Shown here piece after piece: positions 8,632-16,342 of a DNA stretch of 49,366 bases (within the stretch, counting starts at the first letter, position 1; each line of letters begins with the position of its first letter). The position numbers and the translations under genes were made by a program. The notes under the pieces are model-generated. The model did no database searches. It saw only the letters and a program-made list of their open reading frames with translations, and had not been told where the DNA came from. Location of the stretch: positions 1 to 49,366 of the forward strand of contig NZ_VOMB01000025.1 of assembly GCF_019050325.1 (NCBI RefSeq), given 5' to 3'. Source of the DNA: [Mycobacterium] fortunisiensis (GTDB lineage: Bacteria; Actinomycetota; Actinomycetes; Mycobacteriales; Mycobacteriaceae).

Positions 8632-9686
8632 GCCTTCGCCTTTTCGGCTTCCTGCTCGCGCTTGATCTCCAGAGCGATGTCGATCAGCTGGTCTTCCTGA
8701 CCACCGATCAGCTTGCGCTGGCCGACGCGCAGCAACAGTTCGTGGGCGGGCACCCCGTAGCGTTCGCCCTGGCGCACGGCGTGCTTGAGGAAGCTGGAGT
8801 ACACCCCCGCATAACCCATCACCAGCGCGTTGCGGTCCAGCAGGCACTCGGCCGGCATCGCCGGGGCGACGACTTCTTCGGCGGCATCGGCGATGTCGAA
8901 GAAGTCGATGCCGGTCTTCACACCGATCTTGTCGAACACCCCGACCAGCGCCTCCACCGGTGCGTTGCCCGCGCCCGCACCGAACCGACGACACGACCCG
9001 TCGATCTGCTTGGCACCGGCGCGCACGGCCTCGACCGAGTTGGCCACACCCAGCCCGAGATTCTCGTGGCCATGAAAGCCAACTTGGGCATCCGATCCTA
9101 ATTCAGCGACCAGCGCCGAGACCCGGTCAGCGACACCTTCGAGCACCAGGGCGCCCGCCGAATCCACCACATAGACGCACTGGCAGCCGGCATCAGCCAT
9201 GATGCGGGCCTGCTTGGCCAGCTTCTCCGCAGAGATGGTGTGGCTCATCATCAAAAACCCGACGGTCTCCAGGCCCAGCTCACGGGCGAGCCCGAAATGC
9301 TGGATCGACACATCGGCCTCGGTGCAGTGGGTCGCGATGCGGCAGATCGAGCCACCGTTGTTCTGGGCTTCCTTGATGTCTTCCTTGGTGCCCACACCGG
9401 GCAGCATCAGGAAGGCGATCTTGGCTTCCTTGGCCGTCTCGGCCGCCAGCTTGATCAGCTCCTGCTCCGGAGTCTTGGAAAACCCGTAGTTGAAGCTCGA
9501 CCCGCCCAGGCCGTCGCCGTGGGTCACCTCGATGACCGGGACACCGGCGGTGTCCAGGGCCGCGACGATCGCGCCGACCTCGTCCTTGGTGAACTGGTGC
9601 CGCTTGTGGTGCGAGCCGTCGCGCAACGACGTGTCGGTCATCCGCACGTCCCAGGCGGGATTGAAGAAAACGTCTTGGATGCTCAT
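8628..9686 (-). CDS. hsaF: 4-hydroxy-2-oxovalerate/2-oxohexanoate aldolase
   Basis: The 352-residue product is a class II, DmpG/HsaF-type aldolase. It cleaves 4-hydroxy-2-oxo acids to pyruvate and an aldehyde (propanal in sterol catabolism), which is channelled to its partner dehydrogenase HsaG. The sequence shows the N-terminal TDTSLRDGSHHKRHQF motif with the metal-binding Asp and catalytic base region, and HGHENLGLG with metal-binding histidines. A C-terminal communication-domain region (residues 275-352) is present. The ATG at 9686 overlaps the hsaG stop by four bases (ATGA), which indicates translational coupling. The order hsaE-hsaG-hsaF matches M. tuberculosis Rv3536c-Rv3534c. Confidence 0.96.
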   Translation of the reverse strand: MSIQDVFFNPAWDVRMTDTSLRDGSHHKRHQFTKDEVGAIVAALDTAGVPVIEVTHGDGLGGSSFNYGFSKTPEQELIKLAAETAKEAKIAFLMLPGVGTKEDIKEAQNNGGSICRIATHCTEADVSIQHFGLARELGLETVGFLMMSHTISAEKLAKQARIMADAGCQCVYVVDSAGALVLEGVADRVSALVAELGSDAQVGFHGHENLGLGVANSVEAVRAGAKQIDGSCRRFGAGAGNAPVEALVGVFDKIGVKTGIDFFDIADAAEEVVAPAMPAECLLDRNALVMGYAGVYSSFLKHAVRQGERYGVPAHELLLRVGQRKLIGGQEDQLIDIALEIKREQEAEKAKA

Positions 9687-10603
9687 GCTTGCGCACCTCC
9701 CGTAACCGCTGAAGCCAGGTCTTTGGCGATTTCCTCGCCGACCTTGGTCGCCGCCGCGGTCATGATGTCCAGATTTCCAGCGTAGGGCGGCAGGTAGTCG
9801 CCTGCACCCTCCACTTCCACGAACACGGTGACCAGGTGGTTTCCACCGTTGACCACGGACGGTTCGTCGAACTGCGGTTCGTTGAGCAGCCGGTAGCCCG
9901 GCACGTAGGTCTGTACCTCGGCCACCACATCCTTGATCGAGGCGGTGATCGCGGCGTGATCGGCATCCTCGGGGATCGCGCAGAAGATCGTGTCGCGCAT
10001 GATCATCGGCGGCTCGGCCGGGTTCAAGATGATGATCGCCTTGCCGTTCTTCGCCCCACCGATGTTGCGCACACCCGCGCTGGTGGTCTTGGTGAACTCG
10101 TCGATGTTGGCGCGGGTACCCGGACCGGCCGAAGCCGACGACACCGACGCCACGATCTCGGCGTAGGGCACGTCCACCACCCGCGACACCGCGTACACCA
10201 TCGGGATGGTGGCCTGGCCACCGCAGGTGACCATGTTGACGTTGGGGGCGTCGAGGTGCGCGCGCAGGTTGGCCGGCGGGATGACGCCGGGGCCGACGGC
10301 AGCGGGGGTCAGGTCGATCGCCCGGATGCCGGCCTCTTCGTAGCGCGGGGCCGCATCGCGGTGCACATAGGCGCTGGTGGCCTCGAACACCAGATCCGGC
10401 TTCTCGGCCTGGGCCAGCAGCCAGTCCACACCCTCATGGCTGGTTTCCAGACCGAGCTTGCGCGCCCGGGCCAGACCCTCGGATTCCGGATCGATGCCGA
10501 TCATCCAACGTGGCTCGAGCCACTCCGAACGCAGCAACTTGTACAGCAGGTCGGTGCTGATGTTGCCCGACCCGACGATGGCGACTGATGCCTTTTCAGC
10601 CAT
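9683..10603 (-). CDS. hsaG: Acylating acetaldehyde/propanal dehydrogenase
   Basis: The 306-residue product converts the aldehyde from HsaF to acyl-CoA (propionyl-CoA in sterol degradation) with NAD+ and CoA. It carries an N-terminal Rossmann motif AIVGSGNIST at residues 8-17 and the catalytic cysteine C127 in NMVTCGGQAT. Length and gene order match DmpF/HsaG proteins. It lies 24 bases after hsaE and overlaps hsaF by four bases, so the three genes form one operon. The aldolase and dehydrogenase are expected to form a substrate-channelling complex. Confidence 0.96.
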   Translation of the reverse strand: MAEKASVAIVGSGNISTDLLYKLLRSEWLEPRWMIGIDPESEGLARARKLGLETSHEGVDWLLAQAEKPDLVFEATSAYVHRDAAPRYEEAGIRAIDLTPAAVGPGVIPPANLRAHLDAPNVNMVTCGGQATIPMVYAVSRVVDVPYAEIVASVSSASAGPGTRANIDEFTKTTSAGVRNIGGAKNGKAIIILNPAEPPMIMRDTIFCAIPEDADHAAITASIKDVVAEVQTYVPGYRLLNEPQFDEPSVVNGGNHLVTVFVEVEGAGDYLPPYAGNLDIMTAAATKVGEEIAKDLASAVTGGAQA

Positions 10604-10627
10604 ATTCGGCTCCCTAAACTCGAAACA

Positions 10628-11413
10628 TCATTCGAAAGAAAGATGCACTGAACCTAACCCGGCGAAGTCAGCGACGAAATCGCTGCCCGGAGGTGCATCT
10701 ATCGCACGCGTGCACGAGCCCGGCAACACGATGTCACCGGCCTTCAGACGCACTCCGAAGCTCTCCACCTTGCGGGCCAACCAGGCCACCGCGGTGACCG
10801 GATTTCCCAACACCGCATCGCTGCGTCCCTCGGCCACGACCTTGCCGTGGTTGGTCAGGACGGCATCGATGTTGCGAATGTCGATGTCCTTGGGCGAGAC
10901 GCGCGCCTCACCGAGCACCCAACCGGCGCTGCTGGCGTTGTCGGCGATGGTGTCGCACAACTTGATCTGCCAATTGGTGATACGCGTGTCGATCAACTCG
11001 ATCGCCGGGGCGAACGCGGCCGTCGCGGCCAGCACATCCTCCTCGGTGCACCCGGCGCCGGGCAGATCGTCGGCCAGGATGAACCCGACCTCGACCTCGA
11101 CGCGGGGGTACAGGAACCTCGACGACGGCACCGGCACGTTCTCGAACACCTCCATCTCGTCGAGGAGATGGCCGTAATCCGGCTCGTCGACACCCATCAT
11201 GTCCTGCATGGCCTTGCTGGACAGACCCACCTTGTGACCGATGACGCGTGCCCCTTCGGCGACCCGCTGACGGATGTTGATCAGCTGGATCTCGTAAGCA
11301 TCCACCACATCGATGTCGGCGTACCGATCCGTCAACGGCGTCATCGGGACCCGGCTCCGCTCGGCCTGGGCGAGATCGGCCGCGAGCTCGTCGCGCACCT
11401 CGACACTAAGCAT
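10628..11413 (-). CDS. hsaE: 2-hydroxypenta-2,4-dienoate (2-hydroxyhexadienoate) hydratase
   Basis: The 261-residue product belongs to the MhpD/HsaE hydratase family, which adds water to 2-hydroxy-2,4-dienoates to give 4-hydroxy-2-oxo acids, the substrate of HsaF. Family features include the N-terminal half with IGHKVGLSSKAMQ, the VEVEVGFILADDL segment with acidic metal ligands, and the C-terminal AWLARK...LKAGDIVLPGS motif. It is the first gene of the hsaE-hsaG-hsaF operon and diverges from kstD across 73 bases that contain a perfect KstR operator. The ATG at 11413 has a purine-rich GAGGGG about 12 bases upstream. Confidence 0.95.
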   Translation of the reverse strand: MLSVEVRDELAADLAQAERSRVPMTPLTDRYADIDVVDAYEIQLINIRQRVAEGARVIGHKVGLSSKAMQDMMGVDEPDYGHLLDEMEVFENVPVPSSRFLYPRVEVEVGFILADDLPGAGCTEEDVLAATAAFAPAIELIDTRITNWQIKLCDTIADNASSAGWVLGEARVSPKDIDIRNIDAVLTNHGKVVAEGRSDAVLGNPVTAVAWLARKVESFGVRLKAGDIVLPGSCTRAIDAPPGSDFVADFAGLGSVHLSFE

Positions 11414-11471
11414 TCTGGTGAATTCCCCTCGCTTCTTTGACCGGGGCGGTTGTTGGATTGCCCGGCAATTC

Positions 11472-11485
11472 TATAACGTGTTCTA
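11472..11485. promoter_or_regulatory. KstR operator between hsaE and kstD
   Basis: The 14-mer TATAACGTGTTCTA fits the KstR consensus TNNAACNNGTTNNA at every fixed position. KstR is the TetR-family repressor of the upper cholesterol catabolism genes and is relieved by sterol-CoA thioesters. The site lies in the 73-base divergent gap and ends one base before the kstD ATG, so it could control both directions. The regulator gene itself is outside the window. Confidence 0.88.
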
Positions 11486-11486
11486 C

Positions 11487-13181
11487 ATGACTGGACAGGA
11501 GTACGGTGCGTTCGACGTAGTCGTGGTAGGAAGCGGGGCTGCCGGCATGGTCGCCGCCCTCACCGCTGCCCACCAGGGCCTCTCGACAGTAGTCGTAGAA
11601 AAGGCCCCGCACTATGGAGGTTCCACTGCGCGGTCAGGTGGCGGGGTGTGGATCCCGAACAACGAGATCCTCAAGCGTGACGGGGTCAAAGACACCGCCG
11701 ACGCCGCCCGCACCTACCTGCACAAAATCATCGGTGACGTGGTGCCCGCCGAGAAGATCGACACCTATCTCGACCGCTCGCCCGAGATGCTGTCGTTCGT
11801 CTTGAAGAACTCGCCGCTGAAGCTGTGCTGGGTGCCCGGGTACTCCGACTACTACCCCGAGACGCCCGGTGGCAAGCCCACCGGCCGCTCGGTGGAGCCC
11901 AAGCCGTTCAACGCCAAGAAGCTCGGGGTTGACGAGAAGGGCCTGGAGCCGCCGTACGGCAAGGTGCCGATGAACATGGTGGTGATGCAGCAGGACTACG
12001 TCCGGCTCAACCAGCTCAAGCGCCATCCCCGCGGCGTGCTGCGCAGTATCAAGGTCGGCGTCCGCTCCGTCTGGGCCAACGCCACCGGCAAGAACCTGGT
12101 CGGCATGGGCCGCGCGCTCATCGCACCGCTGCGCATCGGCCTGCAGAAGGCCGGTGTCCCCGTGCTGTTGAACACCGCCCTCACCGACCTCTATATCGAG
12201 GACGGCGTGGTCCGTGGCATCTACGTTGCCGACCCCCGCGACAGTTCCGCTGAGCCGAAACTGATCCGGGCCCGCCGTGGCGTGATCCTGGGTTCGGGTG
12301 GCTTCGAGCACAACGAGCAGATGCGGGTGAAGTACCAGCGCGCCCCGATCACCACCGAGTGGACCGTGGGTGCGGCCGCCAACACCGGCGACGGCATCCT
12401 GGCCGCCGAGAAGCTTGGTGCCGCACTCGAATTCATGGAGGACTCATGGTGGGGCCCGACCGTCCCACTGGTCGATTCACCGTGGTTCGCCCTGTCGGAA
12501 CGGAACTCCCCCGGCTCCATCATCGTCAACATGGCCGGCAAGCGGTTCATGAACGAGTCGATGCCCTATGTCGAGGCCTGCCACCACATGTACGGCGGCG
12601 AGTACGGTCAGGGCCCCGGCCCGGGTGAGAACATCCCGGCTTGGCTGATCTTCGACCAGCAGTACCGCGACCGGTTCATCTTCGCGGGCCTGCAACCCGG
12701 ACAGCGCATTCCGAAGAAGTGGCTGGAGTCCGGCGTCATCGTCAAGGCCGACACCCTGGCCGAGCTGGCCACCAAGACCGGCCTGCCCGCCGAGGCGTTC
12801 GCCGCCACCGTCGACCGGTTCAACGGCTTCGCCCGCTCCGGGGTGGACGAGGACTTCCACCGCGGCGAGAGCGCCTACGACCGCTACTACGGCGATCCGA
12901 CCAACAAGCCCAACCCCAACCTCGGCGAGATCAAGCACGGCCCGTTCTACGCGGCCAAGATGGTGCCGGGCGACCTGGGCACCAAGGGCGGCATCCGCAC
13001 CGATGTGCGCGGCCGGGCACTGCGGGACGACAACTCGGTGATCGAGGGGCTCTACGCCGCAGGTAACGTCAGCTCACCGGTGATGGGTCACACCTATCCC
13101 GGCCCCGGTGGCACCATTGGTCCCGCCATGACGTTCGGGTACCTCGCGGCCCTCGATATTGCCTCTGCTGGAAAGGCCTGA
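11487..13181 (+). CDS. kstD: 3-ketosteroid delta1-dehydrogenase
   Basis: The 564-residue flavoprotein introduces the 1,2 double bond into ring A of 3-ketosteroids, which triggers ring B opening together with the 9alpha-hydroxylase. An N-terminal FAD-binding motif, VVVGSGAAGMVAALTAA, is followed by VVEKAPHYGGSTARSGGG. The C terminus has the typical GLYAAGNVSSPVMGHTYPG-like segment. I chose the ATG at 11487 because it gives MTGQEYGAFDVVVVG and the family length (M. tuberculosis KstD is 563 residues). No Shine-Dalgarno is possible there because the KstR operator ends at 11485, so a leaderless mRNA is likely. chsH3 follows after one base. Confidence 0.96.
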   Translation: MTGQEYGAFDVVVVGSGAAGMVAALTAAHQGLSTVVVEKAPHYGGSTARSGGGVWIPNNEILKRDGVKDTADAARTYLHKIIGDVVPAEKIDTYLDRSPEMLSFVLKNSPLKLCWVPGYSDYYPETPGGKPTGRSVEPKPFNAKKLGVDEKGLEPPYGKVPMNMVVMQQDYVRLNQLKRHPRGVLRSIKVGVRSVWANATGKNLVGMGRALIAPLRIGLQKAGVPVLLNTALTDLYIEDGVVRGIYVADPRDSSAEPKLIRARRGVILGSGGFEHNEQMRVKYQRAPITTEWTVGAAANTGDGILAAEKLGAALEFMEDSWWGPTVPLVDSPWFALSERNSPGSIIVNMAGKRFMNESMPYVEACHHMYGGEYGQGPGPGENIPAWLIFDQQYRDRFIFAGLQPGQRIPKKWLESGVIVKADTLAELATKTGLPAEAFAATVDRFNGFARSGVDEDFHRGESAYDRYYGDPTNKPNPNLGEIKHGPFYAAKMVPGDLGTKGGIRTDVRGRALRDDNSVIEGLYAAGNVSSPVMGHTYPGPGGTIGPAMTFGYLAALDIASAGKA

Positions 13182-13182
13182 T

Positions 13183-14043
13183 ATGCCGATCGACGTGGAC
13201 AAGGCGCTCGCCGCCGACCTCGAACCCATCGAATTCTCGTGGACCAGTAGCGATATTCAGCTCTACCACCTGGGCCTGGGTGCCGGCGCCGATCCGATGG
13301 ATGAGCGAGAGTTGCGCTACCTGACTGACAACACCCCGCAGGTGCTACCCACCTTCGGCAATGTCGGGGTCAGTTTCCACATGACCGAGGCGCCGACAGT
13401 GCAGTTCCCCGGCATCGACATCGAGCTGTCCAAGGTGCTGCACGCCAGCGAGGCGGTCAGTGTGCCGGGCCCGATCCCGACCAGTGGTACCGCGTCGTCC
13501 AAACAGCGATTCACCGAGATCTGGGACAAGGGCAAGGCCGCCGTCATCGTCAGCGAATCCACGGTGACCGACGAGTCCGGCACAGTGCTGTGGACCACCA
13601 AGCGGTCGATCTTCGCCCGCGGCGAGGGCGGTTTCGGCGGCGAGCGCGGACCGGCGACCTCGACCGAATTGCCCGACCGCGCACCGGATATCGAGATCGC
13701 ATTGCCGACTCTGCCGCAGCAGGCTCTGCTCTACCGGCTGTGCGGTGACCGCAATCCGCTGCACTCCGACCCGGCCTTCGCTGCGGCGGCGGGTTTCGAC
13801 CGGCCGATCCTGCACGGGTTGTGCACCTACGGCATCGGCTGCAAGGCGATCGTGGACAACCTGCTCGACGGCGACGTCGCCCAGGTGGCGTCCTACGGTG
13901 CGCGTTTCGCCGGCGTGGTGTTCCCCGGCGAAACCTTGCAGGCCAACATCTGGAAAGAGGACGGCAAATTCATCGGCGTGCTCACCGCACCGTCGCGCGA
14001 CAACGCCGTCGTGCTCTCGGGCGTGGAGCTCGTCCCGGCTTAG
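13183..14043 (+). CDS. chsH3: MaoC-like enoyl-CoA hydratase of sterol side-chain beta-oxidation
   Basis: The 286-residue product is a double-hotdog MaoC-type hydratase. The catalytic hydratase motif DRNPLH lies at residues 189-194, followed by GFDRPILHGLCTYG. It corresponds in length and position to Rv3538 (ChsH3), which hydrates an enoyl-CoA during degradation of the cholesterol side chain. The ATG at 13183 follows GGAAAGG and starts one base after the kstD stop, so both are cotranscribed. A start at 13159 inside kstD is less likely. Assignment to ChsH3 rests on order and family rather than on substrate evidence. Confidence 0.9.
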   Translation: MPIDVDKALAADLEPIEFSWTSSDIQLYHLGLGAGADPMDERELRYLTDNTPQVLPTFGNVGVSFHMTEAPTVQFPGIDIELSKVLHASEAVSVPGPIPTSGTASSKQRFTEIWDKGKAAVIVSESTVTDESGTVLWTTKRSIFARGEGGFGGERGPATSTELPDRAPDIEIALPTLPQQALLYRLCGDRNPLHSDPAFAAAAGFDRPILHGLCTYGIGCKAIVDNLLDGDVAQVASYGARFAGVVFPGETLQANIWKEDGKFIGVLTAPSRDNAVVLSGVELVPA

Positions 14044-14063
14044 CCGTCGTCTCGCCCGCTCTA

Positions 14064-14108
14064 TCTCCACCAGGCTGGTCTCCACCAGGTTTGTCTCCAC
14101 CCGGTTTG
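14064..14108. repeat. 15-bp tandem repeat, three copies
   Basis: The octamer TCTCCACC recurs at 14064, 14079 and 14094, giving a 15-base period (TCTCCACCAGGCTGG and variants). A fourth, degenerate unit (TCACGCTGG) is the beginning of the palindrome at 14111. The array thus leads directly into the first palindrome downstream of chsH3. Confidence 0.75.
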
Positions 14109-14110
14109 TC

Positions 14111-14150
14111 ACGCTGGAGTGGCTGTCGACCTCGACAGCCACTCCAGCGT
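14111..14150. repeat. Palindrome A of the intergenic family
   Basis: An 18-bp perfect stem (14111-14128 with 14133-14150) closes a four-base loop, ACCT. The left arm reads ACGCTGGAGTGGCTGTCG. It lies 67 bases after the chsH3 stop and could act as a terminator-like hairpin, but no U-tract follows. Its right arm (14133-14149) is identical over 17 bases to that of palindrome E at 15345-15361. Confidence 0.9.
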
Positions 14151-14196
14151 TGCATTGACGGGCCATTTTTCGGCAATGCCCTTGGCGGCCACCGTC

Positions 14197-14248
14197 TTTG
14201 TCACGCCAGAGTGGCCCTCGTCGTCAAGAGCCACTCTGGCGTGACAAA
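14197..14248. repeat. Palindrome B of the intergenic family
   Basis: A perfect 19-bp stem (14197-14215 with 14230-14248) surrounds a 14-base loop. The left arm begins TTTGTCACGCCAGAGTGG, matching palindrome A's flank and arm with two changes. Its right arm GCCACTCTGGCGTGACA recurs with one change at 15268-15284 on the other side of the DUF559 gene. Confidence 0.9.
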
Positions 14249-14305
14249 GTGAAGCCAAGGCGCCTGACCAAACCCCCATTACCACAGACACGCAGCACCG
14301 TCACC

Positions 14306-14360
14306 TGTCACGCCAGTGTGGCTGTGGACAACGAGCGTCACGCCAGCGCCTGTGGATAAC
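14306..14360 (+). repeat. Two half-copies of the GTCACGCCAG element
   Basis: GTCACGCCAGTGTGGCTGTGGA at about 14307 and GTCACGCCAGCGCCTGTGGATAAC at about 14337 are imperfect direct repeats that resemble left arms of the neighbouring palindromes without right arms. They lie just upstream of the DUF559 gene and may contain part of its promoter. Confidence 0.55.
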
Positions 14361-14401
14361 TGATGTGACAGCGATCGCGTTGCGCTGCACACTCTGTCGC
14401 C

Positions 14402-15247
14402 ATGGGGGAACCATTTGTCGGCAGTAAGGCCGTCGCCAACGGCGAGGTACGCAAGAGCGCACTACGCACCAAGTACACCAGGGTGTTTCGGGATGTCTAC
14501 GTCAGCCCAGGCACTGAACTGACGCCGCTCATCCGCGCCCGGGCCGGCTGGTTGTGGTCCCGCGAACGCGGCATCGTTGCCGGGAACTCGGCCGCGGCAG
14601 TTCACGGCGCGAAGTGGGTCGACCTCGACGCCCCCTTTGAGCTTCTCCATTCAAACCGCAATCCGCTTGCCGGACTGCAGGTTCGGACCGAGGCGATAGA
14701 GGACGACGAAATTGTCTGGGTCGACGGGATCCCGATCACCTCGGTAGCGCGCACGGCACTCGACATCGGCTGTTGGTATCCACGCGACGACGCCGTCGCC
14801 GCGCTCGACGCCCTGGCCCGCGCAACCGATCTCAAAGCCGCCGACGTTGAGCTGTTGACGCACCGCTACGCCCGTCGCAGAGGCGTCCAGCGGGCCCGCA
14901 GCGCCGTGGCCCTGATGGACGCCGGCGCCCAGTCTCCCCAAGAAACCTGGTTGCGGCTGGTCCTCATCGATGGGGGTTTGCCCCGACCACAGACGCAGAT
15001 CCCGGTTTTCGACGGCCCCGGTGACCCGTTCGCCTACCTCGACATGGGTTGGGAGGACATCAAAGTCGCAGCCGAGTACGACGGAGAGCAGCATCGGGCC
15101 AGCAGTTGGCAGTATGGCTGGGATCTCAGACGAGCCGAGCGGATCCAACGCCAAGGTTGGATCAATGTCCGGGTCTCCGCCGGGGAACGCAGAGACAATG
15201 TCCTGCGTCGGGTTCTCGCCGCGCGGGCCAGTCGACTGTCACGCTAG
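14402..15247 (+). CDS. DUF559 nuclease-like protein with AbiEi-type N-terminal region
   Basis: The 281-residue product has an N-terminal winged-helix/AbiEi-like region (VRKSALRTKYTRVFRDVYVSP, then AAAVHGA and ITSVARTALDIG). The C-terminal DUF559 domain is related to the Vsr/PD-(D/E)XK nuclease fold, with FAYLDMGW, VAAEYDGEQH and RAERIQRQGW. Such proteins are common in actinobacteria; they are often labelled type IV toxin-antitoxin AbiEi antitoxins, but no AbiEii-like toxin gene is adjacent here. The ATG at 14402 is preceded by little that resembles a Shine-Dalgarno. The TAG stop lies inside a palindromic repeat element. The gene stands alone between palindromes A/B and D/E. Its biological role is not known. 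Confidence 0.85.
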   Translation: MGEPFVGSKAVANGEVRKSALRTKYTRVFRDVYVSPGTELTPLIRARAGWLWSRERGIVAGNSAAAVHGAKWVDLDAPFELLHSNRNPLAGLQVRTEAIEDDEIVWVDGIPITSVARTALDIGCWYPRDDAVAALDALARATDLKAADVELLTHRYARRRGVQRARSAVALMDAGAQSPQETWLRLVLIDGGLPRPQTQIPVFDGPGDPFAYLDMGWEDIKVAAEYDGEQHRASSWQYGWDLRRAERIQRQGWINVRVSAGERRDNVLRRVLAARASRLSR

Positions 15248-15286
15248 CGCGACCGTCGAACGCGGCCGCCACTCTCGCGTGACAAT
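15237..15286. repeat. Palindrome D, containing the DUF559 stop codon
   Basis: TGTCACGC at 15237-15244 pairs with GCGTGACA at 15277-15284. The right arm (15268-15284) matches palindrome B's right arm with one change. The stop codon of the upstream gene (15245-15247) lies within the left arm, so the last residues of that protein are encoded by the repeat. Confidence 0.75.
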
Positions 15287-15318
15287 GGTGACAGCCTGCA
15301 CCCGACGTCCACGCCCAA

Positions 15319-15366
15319 TGTCACGCTGGAGTGCCTGTCGGAATCGACAGCCACTCCAGCGGGACA
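15319..15366. repeat. Palindrome E of the intergenic family
   Basis: A 17-bp stem with one mismatch (15324-15340 with 15345-15361) closes the four-base loop GAAT, extended by TGTC/GACA on the outside. It is nearly the same sequence as palindrome A: the first 15 bases, TGTCACGCTGGAGTG, and the complete right arm are identical. Confidence 0.88.
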
Positions 15367-15441
15367 AAGTGGGGCACAAGGCCGACAAAGTGGGGCGTAA
15401 GACCTGGCGAGTGCGGCACTCAAGGCACTCAAGGCACTCAA
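15363..15441 (+). repeat. Short direct repeats downstream of palindrome E
   Basis: GACAAAGTGGGGC occurs at 15363 and 15384 (21-base spacing). It is followed by three perfect tandem copies of the 9-mer GGCACTCAA at 15415-15441. The region carries no recognisable gene and separates palindrome E from the 3' end of the PE-like gene. Confidence 0.8.
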
Positions 15442-15509
15442 GGCCTGACAACCAGGGCCACAAGGCGTGACCGAGCACGACAAGTCGGCGCAAAGCCTGG
15501 TGTGAAGGC

Positions 15510-16313
15510 CTACATCCGCTTCCAGAGATCGTCCCCACCGGAATGCCGCGGCGCCTCGGGTGCCACCGGAACCGGGCCGGGAGCCGGCTGGCTCGGCGCG
15601 GGCGCAGCGGGCGGCGCGGCCGCAGCCGGCGGAGCCGACGAGGCCGGGGGCGCCGAATGCGGAGCCGACGACGCAGCCCCATCGGTGCGGTTGTTCAGCT
15701 GGGACTCACGCTGATCCAGGCCCGCGTCGCGGCGATCCTGGGCTGCCTGGCGGTCGTTCTGCTGCGTCTCGCGATCGTCCTGCTGCTTGTCGCGTTCGTC
15801 GAGCTTGGCCTCACGTTCCCCTTGCTGCTGTTGCGCATTCGGAGCGCCGGGACCACCAGGGCCATTCGCACCGCCGGGACCGCCGGCGCCGGGGGCACCG
15901 CCCTTTTCCGCGCCGCCACCCTGGGCGCCCTCCATGGCCTTCATCAACGGCTCCATCAACGAGCTGAACTGCCCGCCCATCTGGCCCGCCATCTGCGCCG
16001 GCTGACCGGCCATCTGGCCCATCTGGCCCATCTGGCCCATCATCTGACTGAGCTGCCCGATGCCCTGGCCGCCGGCATCGTCGGCCTTCTCGTAGGCGCC
16101 CTGCGCGTCGGAGAGCTTGCCGTTGAACATCTCTTCCTTGGCCTTCAACGCCGTGATGTTCGTGGTCAACGACGCGGCCAACGTTGGCAGGAGCCCGGAG
16201 ACGAACGTGCTCATCGCATCTTCGCCGGCCTGAATCGATGGCATCTCCGGCATCTCGACCTGGGCGGAGTTCCACCCGAGGCTGCCGGGCGTCTGGAACA
16301 GGTCACCACCCAT
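15510..16313 (-). CDS. PE/EsxA-like type VII secretion substrate with low-complexity tail
   Basis: The 267-residue product begins with a helical-hairpin-like region (residues 1-80) that ends in the general type VII secretion signal YxxxD (Y74-E-K-A-D78). A Gln/Met/Gly repeat (MGQ and MAGQ units) follows, then a charged QQxD/RD-rich segment and a Pro/Ala-rich tail ending GGDDLWKRM. I chose the ATG at 16313, preceded by GAGAGAGG; upstream in-frame codons overlap the previous gene. It lies 29 bases after the PPE-like gene in the same direction. By analogy the two form a secreted heterodimer. It is not assignable to a named Esp protein from sequence alone. Confidence 0.75.
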   Translation of the reverse strand: MGGDLFQTPGSLGWNSAQVEMPEMPSIQAGEDAMSTFVSGLLPTLAASLTTNITALKAKEEMFNGKLSDAQGAYEKADDAGGQGIGQLSQMMGQMGQMGQMAGQPAQMAGQMGGQFSSLMEPLMKAMEGAQGGGAEKGGAPGAGGPGGANGPGGPGAPNAQQQQGEREAKLDERDKQQDDRETQQNDRQAAQDRRDAGLDQRESQLNNRTDGAASSAPHSAPPASSAPPAAAAPPAAPAPSQPAPGPVPVAPEAPRHSGGDDLWKRM

Positions 16314-16342
16314 CGATGCGCCCTCTCTCCCGCGGAGACACA

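Noticed and set aside
14402..15247. Complete AbiE type IV toxin-antitoxin system
   Set aside because: Only the antitoxin-like N-terminal region is present, fused to DUF559; no AbiEii nucleotidyltransferase gene lies beside it.
14111..15366. CRISPR array near the DUF559 gene
   Set aside because: The repeats are palindromes at irregular spacing, without regular spacers, and no cas gene is present.
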